Assembly: GCF_001412105.1 (NCBI RefSeq)
Contig: NZ_LKST01000001.1
Location: forward strand, 372,001-436,000
Direction: 5' to 3'
DNA from: Corynebacterium oculi
GTDB taxonomy: Bacteria > Actinomycetota > Actinomycetes > Mycobacteriales > Mycobacteriaceae
DNA length: 64,000 nucleotides
Shown in pieces: positions 18,576 to 26,089 of the stretch (positions are counted from its first letter, which is position 1; each line of letters starts with the position of its first letter). Under the pieces are notes generated by a model that worked only from the letters and a program-made list of their open reading frames with translations, made no database searches and was not told where the DNA came from. A program made the translations under genes and the position numbers.

Positions 18576-18860
18576 CTACTGCGATTCCTCCTCTCTGATC
18601 TCGTTGATGGATTCTGCAAACGCCTGCGTGGGATTTTTCTTTTGATGCTCGCCAATGGCCGTGGAGGAGGGGAGGGGTTTGCTGCTCTTCTTTATATTTT
18701 CGGAGAGTATTTCCGGGACGCCGACTATGATGGTGGACACTATCCCAAAGTTTGTTGCCATAGCGTAGTTTCCCTGGAGGGCAAACCATATGGTAAAAGC
18801 CCCGCAGACGAGCCTAATTCCCCAGAGCAGTGGCCGGATCTTTTGCAGGAAGTTCCTCAA
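18576..18860 (-). CDS. small membrane protein, TTG start
   Basis: 94 residues. TTG 18860 follows GGAGG with suitable spacing. Two hydrophobic segments (about residues 8-28 and 33-51) are followed by a polar, charged C-terminal tail. It has lower G+C than its neighbours, unlike an antisense artefact. An overlapping 24-codon frame (18814-18888, ATG start) lies upstream in another frame and may be a leader or chance. No family is recognised. Confidence 0.5.
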   Translation of the reverse strand: MRNFLQKIRPLLWGIRLVCGAFTIWFALQGNYAMATNFGIVSTIIVGVPEILSENIKKSSKPLPSSTAIGEHQKKNPTQAFAESINEIREEESQ

Positions 18861-19046
18861 GTCTGGCCTCCAATGCGGCTTTTCTCATATTTCAGCCGCC
18901 GACGATAGCCCGGAAGCGGTCATGGGGCAAGGAACGGAAAGGAAAAGTTACCGAATTGTGATGCCACGCATGTTTCAGATTTGCGTGGTTGCATGGGTCG
19001 ATCCGTGCGGGAATCCCCCGACCCCCCGATCACGGTTGAGCGCGGC

Positions 19047-20129
19047 TTATACCCCCGCGCGCTCCACGCCGTGCAGCTCGGAATCCTGCGCCAGGCCCTC
19101 GCCCTGGTAGATCTCGGTGCTGCGCGGGCTGTGGGTGGTGGTGTACTCCGCGAAGGAAAGCACCAGGCCGCCGAGCACGGAATCGGCGGGATCGCCGGTG
19201 AAGGTGCCGTGGTAGGAGCCGTTGACCACGGCCCACCACTTCGGGCCGGTGGCGCGATCATAGAGCATGCGCGAGAGTGGGTGCGGCACCAGGGACTCGT
19301 TCTCCGCCAGGGTGAAGAGCACCGGCTTGGTGGTGGCGGGGGAGGCCAGGCCAAAGTCCGAGGGGCCGGGGTTGACGGCCACCACGCCGGTGACGTGGAA
19401 GTTATTGTCGCCTGCGGCGTGCGCGCCCTGCTCCAGGGTCTCGGAGACGCGCACCACGGAGCCGCCGCCGGCGGAGTGGCCCACCAGCGTGGTCTGGGAG
19501 GTATCCACCTTGCCGAACAGCGGGGAGGCGGGATCCTGGTTGGCGGCGATGGTCTCTGCGGCGGCGCGCTCCACCTGCTCGCCAAACCAGTTCACAAAGG
19601 AGTAGCCCAGGGCCACCACGTAGCCATGGGAGGCATACAGCTCCGCCTGGCGGGAGACGAGGCCGGGCTCGGCGCCGATGCCGGGGCTGAGGATCACCAG
19701 GGGGGCCTTTTCCATCGTGGCGATGTCGGCGGGGTAGATGAACTTGCTGCCCACGGGGGATTCCTCGCCGGCGGGGAAGGTGTCATAGCAGGGGGCGCCG
19801 CCCGGCACGCCGTGCTGGAAGCGCAGGATCTGGTTGTAGATGGAGAACACCAGGTCGGTGCACTCGTGGGCCTCGGCGGTGGCGGTGACGGGGTGCGGGC
19901 CGCGCTGCCCGAAGGTGGTGCGGATGGCCCCGGCGGGTTCGTTGTAGGGGGCGGTGGCGATCACGCCGGTGCTGCCCTGGGCGGCGAGCTCCTCGGGCAC
20001 GGGCAGGGTGATGTTGCGATCCAGGATGGGAATATCGCTGGAGGAGGGGGCGGCCTGGGCGATACCCGGGGCGGCGAGGGAGGCGGTGAGGGCGGTGGCG
20101 AGCGCCAGGCCCAGTGCGGTGCGCTTCAT
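19047..20129 (-). CDS. secreted alpha/beta hydrolase (lipase/cutinase-like)
   Basis: 360 residues from ATG 20129, preceded by AGGAAAGG. The signal peptide ends at GIAQAAP. The nucleophile elbow GHSAGGGS carries the catalytic Ser, and an NGSYHGTF segment near the C-terminus supplies a plausible catalytic His. Two further Cys (HECTD and APCYD) could form a disulfide. The overall pattern resembles actinobacterial secreted lipases and polyester hydrolases of the chlorophyllase/PETase-like group. Substrate is unknown. It is divergent from ilvA. Confidence 0.8.
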   Translation of the reverse strand: MKRTALGLALATALTASLAAPGIAQAAPSSSDIPILDRNITLPVPEELAAQGSTGVIATAPYNEPAGAIRTTFGQRGPHPVTATAEAHECTDLVFSIYNQILRFQHGVPGGAPCYDTFPAGEESPVGSKFIYPADIATMEKAPLVILSPGIGAEPGLVSRQAELYASHGYVVALGYSFVNWFGEQVERAAAETIAANQDPASPLFGKVDTSQTTLVGHSAGGGSVVRVSETLEQGAHAAGDNNFHVTGVVAVNPGPSDFGLASPATTKPVLFTLAENESLVPHPLSRMLYDRATGPKWWAVVNGSYHGTFTGDPADSVLGGLVLSFAEYTTTHSPRSTEIYQGEGLAQDSELHGVERAGV

Positions 20130-20235
20130 AGAAAATATAACCTTTCCTGATAAAGGATTGACTAAAAGCAATATAAGTGAGGGAGGGGCGAGGGTACTAA
20201 AGTGACCACCCGTATGGAGGTGGCGCCCAAGGGGC

Positions 20236-20241
20236 TAGAAT
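20236..20241 (+). promoter_or_regulatory. -10 element (TAGAAT) of ilvA
   Basis: TAGAAT ends 8 nt before ATG 20250. There is no room for a leader, so attenuation by a transcribed leader is unlikely at this promoter. Confidence 0.5.
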
Positions 20242-20249
20242 CCGTGTGC

Positions 20250-21515
20250 ATGAGTAGCACGCCGATCCATGCCTCGGATATTCAGCTGGCCCAGGCGAGG
20301 ATTTCCTCCGCGATTGCGCACACCCCCCTGCAATACTGCCCCCGGCTTTCGGAGGCCACGGGCGCGCAGGTGTACCTGAAGCGGGAGGATTTGCAGGACG
20401 TGCGCTCCTATAAGATCCGCGGGGCGATGAACGCGATCAGCCAGCTCAGCGAGCAGGAGCGCGCGGCGGGGATCGTCGCGGCGTCGGCAGGCAATCATGC
20501 CCAGGGCGTGGCCTATGCCTGCAAGACCTTTGGCATCCAGGGCAAGATCTTTGTGCCCACGCAAACCCCTCAGCAGAAGCGGGATCGGATTCGGGTGCAT
20601 GGGGGCGCGGCGGTGGAACTCGTGGTCACCGGCAATAACTTCGATGAGGCGGCCCAGGCCGCGCGTGCCGACGCCGCCGCGCGCGGGGCCACCGTGGTGG
20701 AGCCCTTCGATAACCGCTCCACCATCATCGGCCAGGGCACGGTGGCCGCCGAGGTGCTCTCCCAGCTCACGGCGGAGGGCAAATCCCTCGATACCATCGT
20801 GGTACCCGTGGGGGGCGCGGGGTTGCTCTCCGGGGTGCTTAGCTACGTGGCGGACATGGCCCCGCGCACCGCCGTGATCGGCGTGGAGCCGCGCGGCGCG
20901 GCCTCCCTGCAAGCAGCCATACGCAACGACGCCCCGGTGACCCTAGAGAGCGTGGACCCCTTCGTGGACGGCGCGGCCGTCAAACGCCTGGGCGATCTGA
21001 ACTGGGAGGTGGTGGAGGCCAACCTCGGCCGCCTGCACGCGATGGACGTTTCCGAGGGGTCCGTGTGCACAGAGATGCTGGGCCTTTACCAGAACGAGGG
21101 GATCATCGCGGAACCGGCCGGGGCGCTCTCCGTGGCGGCGCTGCGCGAACTGAAGCTCCAGCCCGGCGAGGTGGTGGTGTGCATTATCTCCGGGGGCAAT
21201 AATGATGTGCTGCGCTATAACGAGGTGATGGAGCGTTCCCTGGTTCACCGGGGGCTCAAGCACTACTTCCTGGTGAACTTCCCCCAGGAGCCGGGGCAGC
21301 TGCGGCACTTCCTTGAGGAGGTGCTGGGGGAAAAGGATGACATCACCCGCTTTGAATACCTCAAGCGCAATAACCGGGAGACCGGCACCGCCCTGGTGGG
21401 CCTGCAACTGAGCGCCGCAGCAGACCTCGTTCCGCTGCTCGACCGCATGGAATCCTCCCGCCTGGACTGCCGCCAGCTTCACCCCGGCAGTCCGGAATAC
21501 GAGTTCCTGATCTAA
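20250..21515 (+). CDS. ilvA: threonine ammonia-lyase
   Basis: PLP enzyme converting threonine to 2-oxobutanoate, the first step of isoleucine synthesis. ATG 20250 is preferred over an upstream GTG because of the TAGAAT hexamer. The PLP lysine lies in RSYKIRGAMNA, and a glycine-rich phosphate loop follows (VPVGGAGLLSG). The C-terminal ~90 residues (FLVNFPQEPGQLRHFLEEVL...) form the single ACT-like regulatory domain that mediates isoleucine feedback in the biosynthetic enzyme. Length (421 residues) matches the corynebacterial enzyme. Confidence 0.95.
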   Translation: MSSTPIHASDIQLAQARISSAIAHTPLQYCPRLSEATGAQVYLKREDLQDVRSYKIRGAMNAISQLSEQERAAGIVAASAGNHAQGVAYACKTFGIQGKIFVPTQTPQQKRDRIRVHGGAAVELVVTGNNFDEAAQAARADAAARGATVVEPFDNRSTIIGQGTVAAEVLSQLTAEGKSLDTIVVPVGGAGLLSGVLSYVADMAPRTAVIGVEPRGAASLQAAIRNDAPVTLESVDPFVDGAAVKRLGDLNWEVVEANLGRLHAMDVSEGSVCTEMLGLYQNEGIIAEPAGALSVAALRELKLQPGEVVVCIISGGNNDVLRYNEVMERSLVHRGLKHYFLVNFPQEPGQLRHFLEEVLGEKDDITRFEYLKRNNRETGTALVGLQLSAAADLVPLLDRMESSRLDCRQLHPGSPEYEFLI

Positions 21516-21518
21516 CCC

Positions 21519-22145
21519 ATGTATCTTCGTCCCGCGCCGCAGACCATCACGCATACCCTGGAAATCAAGCGCTCGCGCTTTATCACCCACATCGCCCGGA
21601 TCACCGACGAAGCCTCGGCCCGCGCCTTCGTGGACTCCGTGCGCGCGGACTTTCCCGACGGCCGCCACCATTGCAGCGCCTACATCTACCACGTGGAGGG
21701 AGCTAACCCGGTGGAACGCTCCTCCGACGACGGCGAGCCCTCCGGGACCGCCGGTACCCCCATGCTGGAGCAACTGCGTGGCTCGGGAATGCTCGACATC
21801 GCCGCCGTGGTGGTGCGCTACTTCGGCGGAATCAAACTCGGGGCCGGGGGCCTGGTGCACGCCTACTCCAACTCCGTGGGCGACGCCCTACCCCTGGTCA
21901 CCCGCACCCGGCGGGCGCGCAAGGAACTCTGGCGGCTCGACCTTCCCTACGCCCAGGCCGGGCGCTACGAGGCGGAACTACGCGCCCGGGGAATCGCCGT
22001 GACCGACGTGGAATACGGGCAGCAGGTGCACCTGACCCTGGCGGCCGACCCCGGAACCGGAGACGCGCTCGCGCACACGATCAGCGCGGTGACCTCCGGC
22101 CAGGCGGCCCCGAAGGCCGCCGGAAGCACCTGGGTGGAAGGGTAG
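21519..22145 (+). CDS. yigZ: YigZ/IMPACT family protein
   Basis: 208 residues, three nucleotides after ilvA, so probably cotranscribed. Hallmarks are KRSRFITH near the N-terminus, then HHCSAY, DDGEPSGTAGTPML and VVRYFGGIKLGAGGLVHAY. The family binds nucleic acid or acts on protein substrates in translation stress. The exact role in bacteria is unsettled. Its TAG stop forms the first half of the next gene's -10 hexamer. Confidence 0.9.
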   Translation: MYLRPAPQTITHTLEIKRSRFITHIARITDEASARAFVDSVRADFPDGRHHCSAYIYHVEGANPVERSSDDGEPSGTAGTPMLEQLRGSGMLDIAAVVVRYFGGIKLGAGGLVHAYSNSVGDALPLVTRTRRARKELWRLDLPYAQAGRYEAELRARGIAVTDVEYGQQVHLTLAADPGTGDALAHTISAVTSGQAAPKAAGSTWVEG

Positions 22146-22148
22146 ACT
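22143..22148 (+). promoter_or_regulatory. -10 element (TAGACT) overlapping the yigZ stop
   Basis: TAGACT ends 7 nt before ATG 22156. Its TAG is also the stop codon of yigZ. Confidence 0.5.
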
Positions 22149-22155
22149 GGCCGCC

Positions 22156-22392
22156 ATGACTATGCAGCCGCGCCCGAATAACCCCATCGAGGCCCGCAAA
22201 CAAGCCGCGCGCCATCACCTCAACCGCATGATGATATGGGCGGGCGGCGGCGTGGCGGCCAGCCTCGGCGTGATCGTCTTTGCCTCGAACTCCTGGTGGC
22301 TGGCGGCGGTGATCCTGCTGGTGGGCGTGGTGGGAGCATTCTCTCATTACCGAAAGGTCCAGCAGATCGTCAATCACAAGGACGAGGGCTGA
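22156..22392 (+). CDS. small membrane protein
   Basis: 78 residues with a polar, basic N-terminus and two hydrophobic helices (about residues 25-42 and 45-63). No ribosome-binding site is present, but a -10 hexamer lies 7 nt before the ATG, suggesting leaderless translation. The stop overlaps the next start (TGATG). Confidence 0.7.
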   Translation: MTMQPRPNNPIEARKQAARHHLNRMMIWAGGGVAASLGVIVFASNSWWLAAVILLVGVVGAFSHYRKVQQIVNHKDEG

Positions 22393-22784
22393 TGCCGCCG
22401 GAGGGCACCACCCCCGCCGCGGGCCCCGTGCGCATCGACGCCTGGGTGTGGGCCGTGCGCCTGCTCAAGACCCGCTCGGAGGCGGCCGCCGCCTGCCGCG
22501 CGGGGCACGTGAAGATCAACGGGGAGAGCGTGAAACCCTCCCAGCAGGTGGTTCCCGGAGACCGCGTGCGCGTGTGGGCGCATCACCGCGAGGTGGACGT
22601 GGAGGTCACCGCCACCGTGCGCAAAAGGGTGGGGGCTGCGGTGGCCACCCAATGCTATGTGGATCACACCCCGCCGCCCCCACCCAAGGAAGCGTTCCTC
22701 CGCCTACCGCAGCGCGATCGCGGCAGCGGGCGGCCCACCAAGAAGGAGCGCCGCCAGCTCGACCGGCTCCGGGGCCGGAGTTAA
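22392..22784 (+). CDS. S4-domain RNA-binding protein, Hsp15-like
   Basis: 130 residues with an N-terminal S4 domain (RIDAWVWAVRLLKTRSEAAA, then GHVKINGESVKPSQQV). The C-terminus is basic (RPTKKERRQLDRLRGRS). It resembles Hsp15 (HslR), which binds stalled 50S subunits carrying nascent chains. Translation is coupled to the preceding small membrane protein through a TGATG overlap. Confidence 0.85.
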   Translation: MPPEGTTPAAGPVRIDAWVWAVRLLKTRSEAAAACRAGHVKINGESVKPSQQVVPGDRVRVWAHHREVDVEVTATVRKRVGAAVATQCYVDHTPPPPPKEAFLRLPQRDRGSGRPTKKERRQLDRLRGRS

Positions 22785-22800
22785 CCGCAGTTAACTGCGG
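22785..22800. repeat. perfect 16-bp palindrome after the S4 gene
   Basis: CCGCAGTTAACTGCGG is fully self-complementary with no spacer. It lies 1 bp after the S4 gene stop and 3 bp beyond the end of the convergent 30-codon ORF. There is no T run, so it is not a standard terminator. It could be a protein-binding site or a weak bidirectional hairpin. Confidence 0.5.
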
Positions 22801-22803
22801 TGG

Positions 22804-22896
22804 CTACAGGCCAAACATGCGCAGCAGCTCGGTGAGGCTCAGGCCCCACACGTGCACAAAGTCAGAGATGCGCTCGGAGGTAAAAAGCATGGTCAT
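22804..22896 (-). CDS. 30-codon small ORF with strong ribosome-binding site
   Basis: ATG 22896 (or ATG 22890) follows an AAAGAAAGGGG ribosome-binding site, one of the best in the window. The product (MTMLFTSERISDF...LTELLRMFGL) is mildly amphipathic with a hydrophobic C-terminal end. It lies just downstream of the relS-like gene on the same strand and ends next to a perfect palindrome. No family is recognised. It may be a small regulatory or membrane-active peptide, or a chance ORF. Confidence 0.45.
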   Translation of the reverse strand: MTMLFTSERISDFVHVWGLSLTELLRMFGL

Positions 22897-22968
22897 GGTT
22901 TCCCCTTTCTTTTGTGAGGGTATATCAGGAAGAACCCATCACCATCGTAGTGGCTGACGCCGTCGAGG

Positions 22969-23964
22969 CTATGGCGCAGCCGCACTGCGCAGAGCCTTGA
23001 GCCGCCGGGCGAGGCGGTGCGGGCGCTGCTCGGCCCTCTTCCCGCTGCCACCTGTTAGTTCGATGTGTTCCTTTCCATAGCGGTTGAGTAAGAGATCGTC
23101 GATGATGCGGACCTGGCTGGGGCGGTAGCGGTACTTCATGGCGGCGCGCACGGCCTGAATATCGGATTCCTGCAAGAGATCCCGCAACTGCGCCATCTTT
23201 GTGATGCCGTGGGCGCTGAGCAACTCCTGCAACCAACGGTAGTGATCGGAGCGGGATCGCGGAAAGCGCGATTCCATCAGCACCGCCAGCACGCCGGGCA
23301 GGGTCTCGGCGGTGAGTTCCACCTCGTCCCCGGCCTCGACCTGGCTGCCCTTGAGGGCGGCGATCTGGTCAAATTGCTGGTCGGCCAACTCGATCAGCCC
23401 GGCGGCCAGGGTAAAGGCGCGATCCACCTGGGGGTCTAGGTGATCCGCCCCGCTCTTGTAGCGAATATCGTGCTCGAATTCCGCCCAGGCGTGCTGCAAG
23501 ACCGTGCGCACCTGCACCTCAAAGACCATGCCGCGATAGTCCTCCAGTTCATCGGAGTCCTCCTCCACCCGCAGCACCAGGTGATGCGAGCCGTACCCAA
23601 AATCCCCGGCCACCTTGGTTTCCGCGGCCTTATCCACGGAGCGCAGCACGTGAAAGGACTGGCCCAGCACGTTGATCGCCACCGGAATCTCGGTGGAATG
23701 GAAGGTAGTCACCCGCACCCCGATGAGATCGTGAATGTTCTCCCACGGATCAGGATAAAGGGGGTTGCCGTCGGCGGTGCGCTTGCGGGCCTTGGCCTTG
23801 AGGGAGGGCCAGGCCTTGATCCGGGCCACCACCCGGTCATAGGTCACGCCGGCGTCGGAGAGAAGCTCCTCGATGGTGTCGATGAATCGCTCGGCGGCGT
23901 CGGGGTGGGCGCGAACCCACTCATGGTACGTGGTTCCCAGTCGGGCAATGACGGTATCGGACAT
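22969..23964 (-). CDS. relS: small alarmone synthetase, RelA/SpoT synthetase domain
   Basis: 331 residues. The RelA/SpoT nucleotidyltransferase domain spans about residues 40-175: HDLIGVRVTTF, GYGSHHLVLRV and FEVQVRTVLQHAWAEFEHD, the last being the E-x-Q-x-R-T signature. There is no HD hydrolase, TGS or ACT domain, so it should only synthesise (p)ppGpp or pGpp. The C-terminal ~150 residues are specific to the longer actinobacterial RelS type. TAGCAT lies 9 nt before the ATG. C. glutamicum has a RelS in a comparable chromosomal neighbourhood, from memory. Confidence 0.85.
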   Translation of the reverse strand: MSDTVIARLGTTYHEWVRAHPDAAERFIDTIEELLSDAGVTYDRVVARIKAWPSLKAKARKRTADGNPLYPDPWENIHDLIGVRVTTFHSTEIPVAINVLGQSFHVLRSVDKAAETKVAGDFGYGSHHLVLRVEEDSDELEDYRGMVFEVQVRTVLQHAWAEFEHDIRYKSGADHLDPQVDRAFTLAAGLIELADQQFDQIAALKGSQVEAGDEVELTAETLPGVLAVLMESRFPRSRSDHYRWLQELLSAHGITKMAQLRDLLQESDIQAVRAAMKYRYRPSQVRIIDDLLLNRYGKEHIELTGGSGKRAEQRPHRLARRLKALRSAAAP

Positions 23965-23973
23965 CGTGGTCTC

Positions 23974-23979
23974 ATGCTA
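23974..23979 (-). promoter_or_regulatory. -10 element (TAGCAT) of relS
   Basis: TAGCAT on the minus strand, 9 nt before ATG 23964. It overlaps the last codons of the upstream gene. Confidence 0.4.
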
Positions 23980-24552
23980 CCCCTGCTCACCCGGGAGGAG
24001 GACGGGAAAGCCGTGCCGATACCCAATGGGGTGGGCGCACAGCCGCACGGGGATCACCGAGAGGTCGATGTGAGTGCCGCGCGGGGCCGCCAGCAAAATA
24101 TCCGGGCGTGGGGCGAAGTACCAGGGTTGTGCGCCTTTTCCCAGGAAGGTGAGGTGGCGGTGCAGCACGGTAAAGGGGTAGGGGTGGGCCAGCCAGGCGG
24201 TGGCGGGGGAGCCGGGGCAGTCCACCTGCCACACCGGTTGGCCCCGGAAACATGGATGCAAGGCGGTGGCCGCCCGGGTGCGAAATTGCGTTCCCTGGGC
24301 GCGCTGCGCGGTACCCAGCAGGCGGGCCGCCGCGCGATCCCAAGCCTGGTGCAGGCTCATGCCCAGGGCGGCGATCTCATCGTGGGCGGCGGGGTGATCG
24401 CCCACGAGCAGTCCGGAGGCGAAGTCGCGGGAGAGCATGACGGCCGCCCGGGCGCGGCCGTAGGCCTCATCAAGGGGCGGCCCGCTTCTGGCTTGGCGGA
24501 GCAGGAGCTGGGGACTCAGGGGCGGGGCCGGGGCGAGGAGGATGGTGGTCAT
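23977..24552 (-). CDS. conserved hypothetical protein
   Basis: 191 residues, soluble. No domain is recognised. It is rich in Pro, Leu, Arg and His, with aromatic patches (HPYPFTVLHRHLTFL and PWYFAPRPD). It ends 12 nt before relS on the same strand, so some cotranscription is likely. A GAAAGG sequence precedes the ATG at 24552. Confidence 0.6.
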   Translation of the reverse strand: MTTILLAPAPPLSPQLLLRQARSGPPLDEAYGRARAAVMLSRDFASGLLVGDHPAAHDEIAALGMSLHQAWDRAAARLLGTAQRAQGTQFRTRAATALHPCFRGQPVWQVDCPGSPATAWLAHPYPFTVLHRHLTFLGKGAQPWYFAPRPDILLAAPRGTHIDLSVIPVRLCAHPIGYRHGFPVLLPGEQG

Positions 24553-24639
24553 GGGCGTGGGGCCTTTCGAGGGGGTCTTAGTGTTGTTCCCCTTAGACTC
24601 CGTGGCCGCCGCCCGTGGTTCCCCGTGAGGTGGGGAAGC

Positions 24640-26025
24640 CTAGAACGGCGGTTGCTCGTTAAGCCCCAGTGCCGCCAGGAGTTCCTCCTGCGACCAGATC
24701 TCTATGGGCTGGCCCTGGGCCTGGAGCTCCTCGGCGCGCTTGTGCTTGGAGGTCTTGGCGGTCCACGCGCCGGTGACCAGGATCGTGGTTTTCTTGGTCA
24801 CGTTCTTGCCGATGCGCGCCCCTTGATCCGCGATCCGCTGCCACAGCGTGCCCTTATCAAAAGGCTCAAACTCCCCGGAGAGGGTGACGTGGTGGCCAAA
24901 GAGCAGGCCGTCCGGTGCGGCATTCGGGTTGGGATCGGGAATGACCTCGGGTGTGGACACGGCCTGCCAGTTGGCCCTCCGCCTAGCGGAGCCACGGGTT
25001 TCCTTCACGGCGCTCGGGCTCTTACCGGGCTCCGCCTCCGCCCGCTGGGTTTCCAAAACCGCGCGTACCTTCTCCGGGGAAGCCAGATCGCGCTGCTGAA
25101 GCGCGATCCCGGCCCCGGTGCGATCCTTGAGCACGGGGAATACCCGCTGCTTATCCACGGTGCCCAGGGTGAAGCCCTGGGAATGGATAAAGCCCAGGGT
25201 GGAACCGGACCACCCGTGGCGCGCGGCGAGCGCCGCCACGATGGCCCCGCAGGCGCGGGCATCGGACAGAGCCTCGTGGTGCTGATCGAGGGGAACGCCG
25301 AGAGCGGCCGCCACCGTGGGCAGGCGATGATTAACCACGCGCAGGCCGCTGCGGCCCTGGGTGCGAGCGAGCGCCAGGGAGCAGCCGAAGTGCAGCGTGG
25401 GGGCGTCAATCCCGGCGGCGGCGCAGGCGCGGTGAAGGGCCGTGGCGTCGAACTGGGCGTTGTGTGCCACGAAGGGAAGATCGCCCAGGAACTCCACGAT
25501 CCGCGGGAGACATTCGGCAAAGGTGGGGGCCTGGGACACATCGTCTTGCGTGATCCCGTGGACGCCCACGTTGGTGGGGTGGAAGCCGGGCACGGGTGGC
25601 TGGCACAGCCAGGACTCGGCGGCGACCTCGCGGCCGTCGATAAAGCGCACCGCGCCCACCTGGCAGATCGAACCCCAGTCCGCGTTGGCGGTCTCCACGT
25701 CCAGGGCCACGAAGTTCAGGCCAGGAACGCGCGCCTCGGCCCCGGCGGGGTCCTCCCCGCGCAGGGCCGCGCTGAGCGTTTGCGCACACAGCCGGGCCTG
25801 GGCCTCCTGGTGCGGGGCGAAGCGCACCCGCACCGCTGGCTGTGGGCCGCGCAGCTCCACCCAGCCGCCCCGGTGGGCGGTGGGCAGGTGCGTCTCTAGG
25901 GAATCTATCTGGCTCAGCGGCACCGTGCGCCGAGGTATCCCGGAGAGGGCGGCCGCAAGCTCGGAGTAGGCGATGCGTACCTCGCCGTGGGCGACGGTTA
26001 CCTGGGCGCCATGAGCCGGAATCAC
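24640..26025 (-). CDS. DnaQ-like 3'-5' exonuclease with BRCT domain
   Basis: 461 residues. The first ~100 are a poorly conserved N-terminal region. A DEDDh exonuclease domain follows (about residues 105-270): FVALDVETANADWGS carries the first acidic pair, HNAQFDATAL the third Asp, and HHEALSDARACG the His and last Asp. A C-terminal BRCT domain (about residues 375-455) contains the G-x-F-x-P-F-type start VTLSGEFEPFDKG and the ILVTG core. Such proteins resemble the Pol III epsilon subunit but lack the clamp and alpha contacts of E. coli DnaQ. A role in proofreading or repair is inference. Confidence 0.88.
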   Translation of the reverse strand: MIPAHGAQVTVAHGEVRIAYSELAAALSGIPRRTVPLSQIDSLETHLPTAHRGGWVELRGPQPAVRVRFAPHQEAQARLCAQTLSAALRGEDPAGAEARVPGLNFVALDVETANADWGSICQVGAVRFIDGREVAAESWLCQPPVPGFHPTNVGVHGITQDDVSQAPTFAECLPRIVEFLGDLPFVAHNAQFDATALHRACAAAGIDAPTLHFGCSLALARTQGRSGLRVVNHRLPTVAAALGVPLDQHHEALSDARACGAIVAALAARHGWSGSTLGFIHSQGFTLGTVDKQRVFPVLKDRTGAGIALQQRDLASPEKVRAVLETQRAEAEPGKSPSAVKETRGSARRRANWQAVSTPEVIPDPNPNAAPDGLLFGHHVTLSGEFEPFDKGTLWQRIADQGARIGKNVTKKTTILVTGAWTAKTSKHKRAEELQAQGQPIEIWSQEELLAALGLNEQPPF

Positions 26026-26089
26026 GTGGGAGACCTATCCTTTCAGCCAGACCTGCGGTGCGGGCCGCTGCGGGCCCATGCGGGATAGC

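Noticed and set aside
23440..25899. 819-codon open frame on the plus strand, antisense to the relS-DnaQ region
   Set aside because: Its Gly/His/Ala-rich low-complexity product is the mirror of high-G+C codon usage on the opposite strand, and three genes with clear motifs occupy the minus strand.
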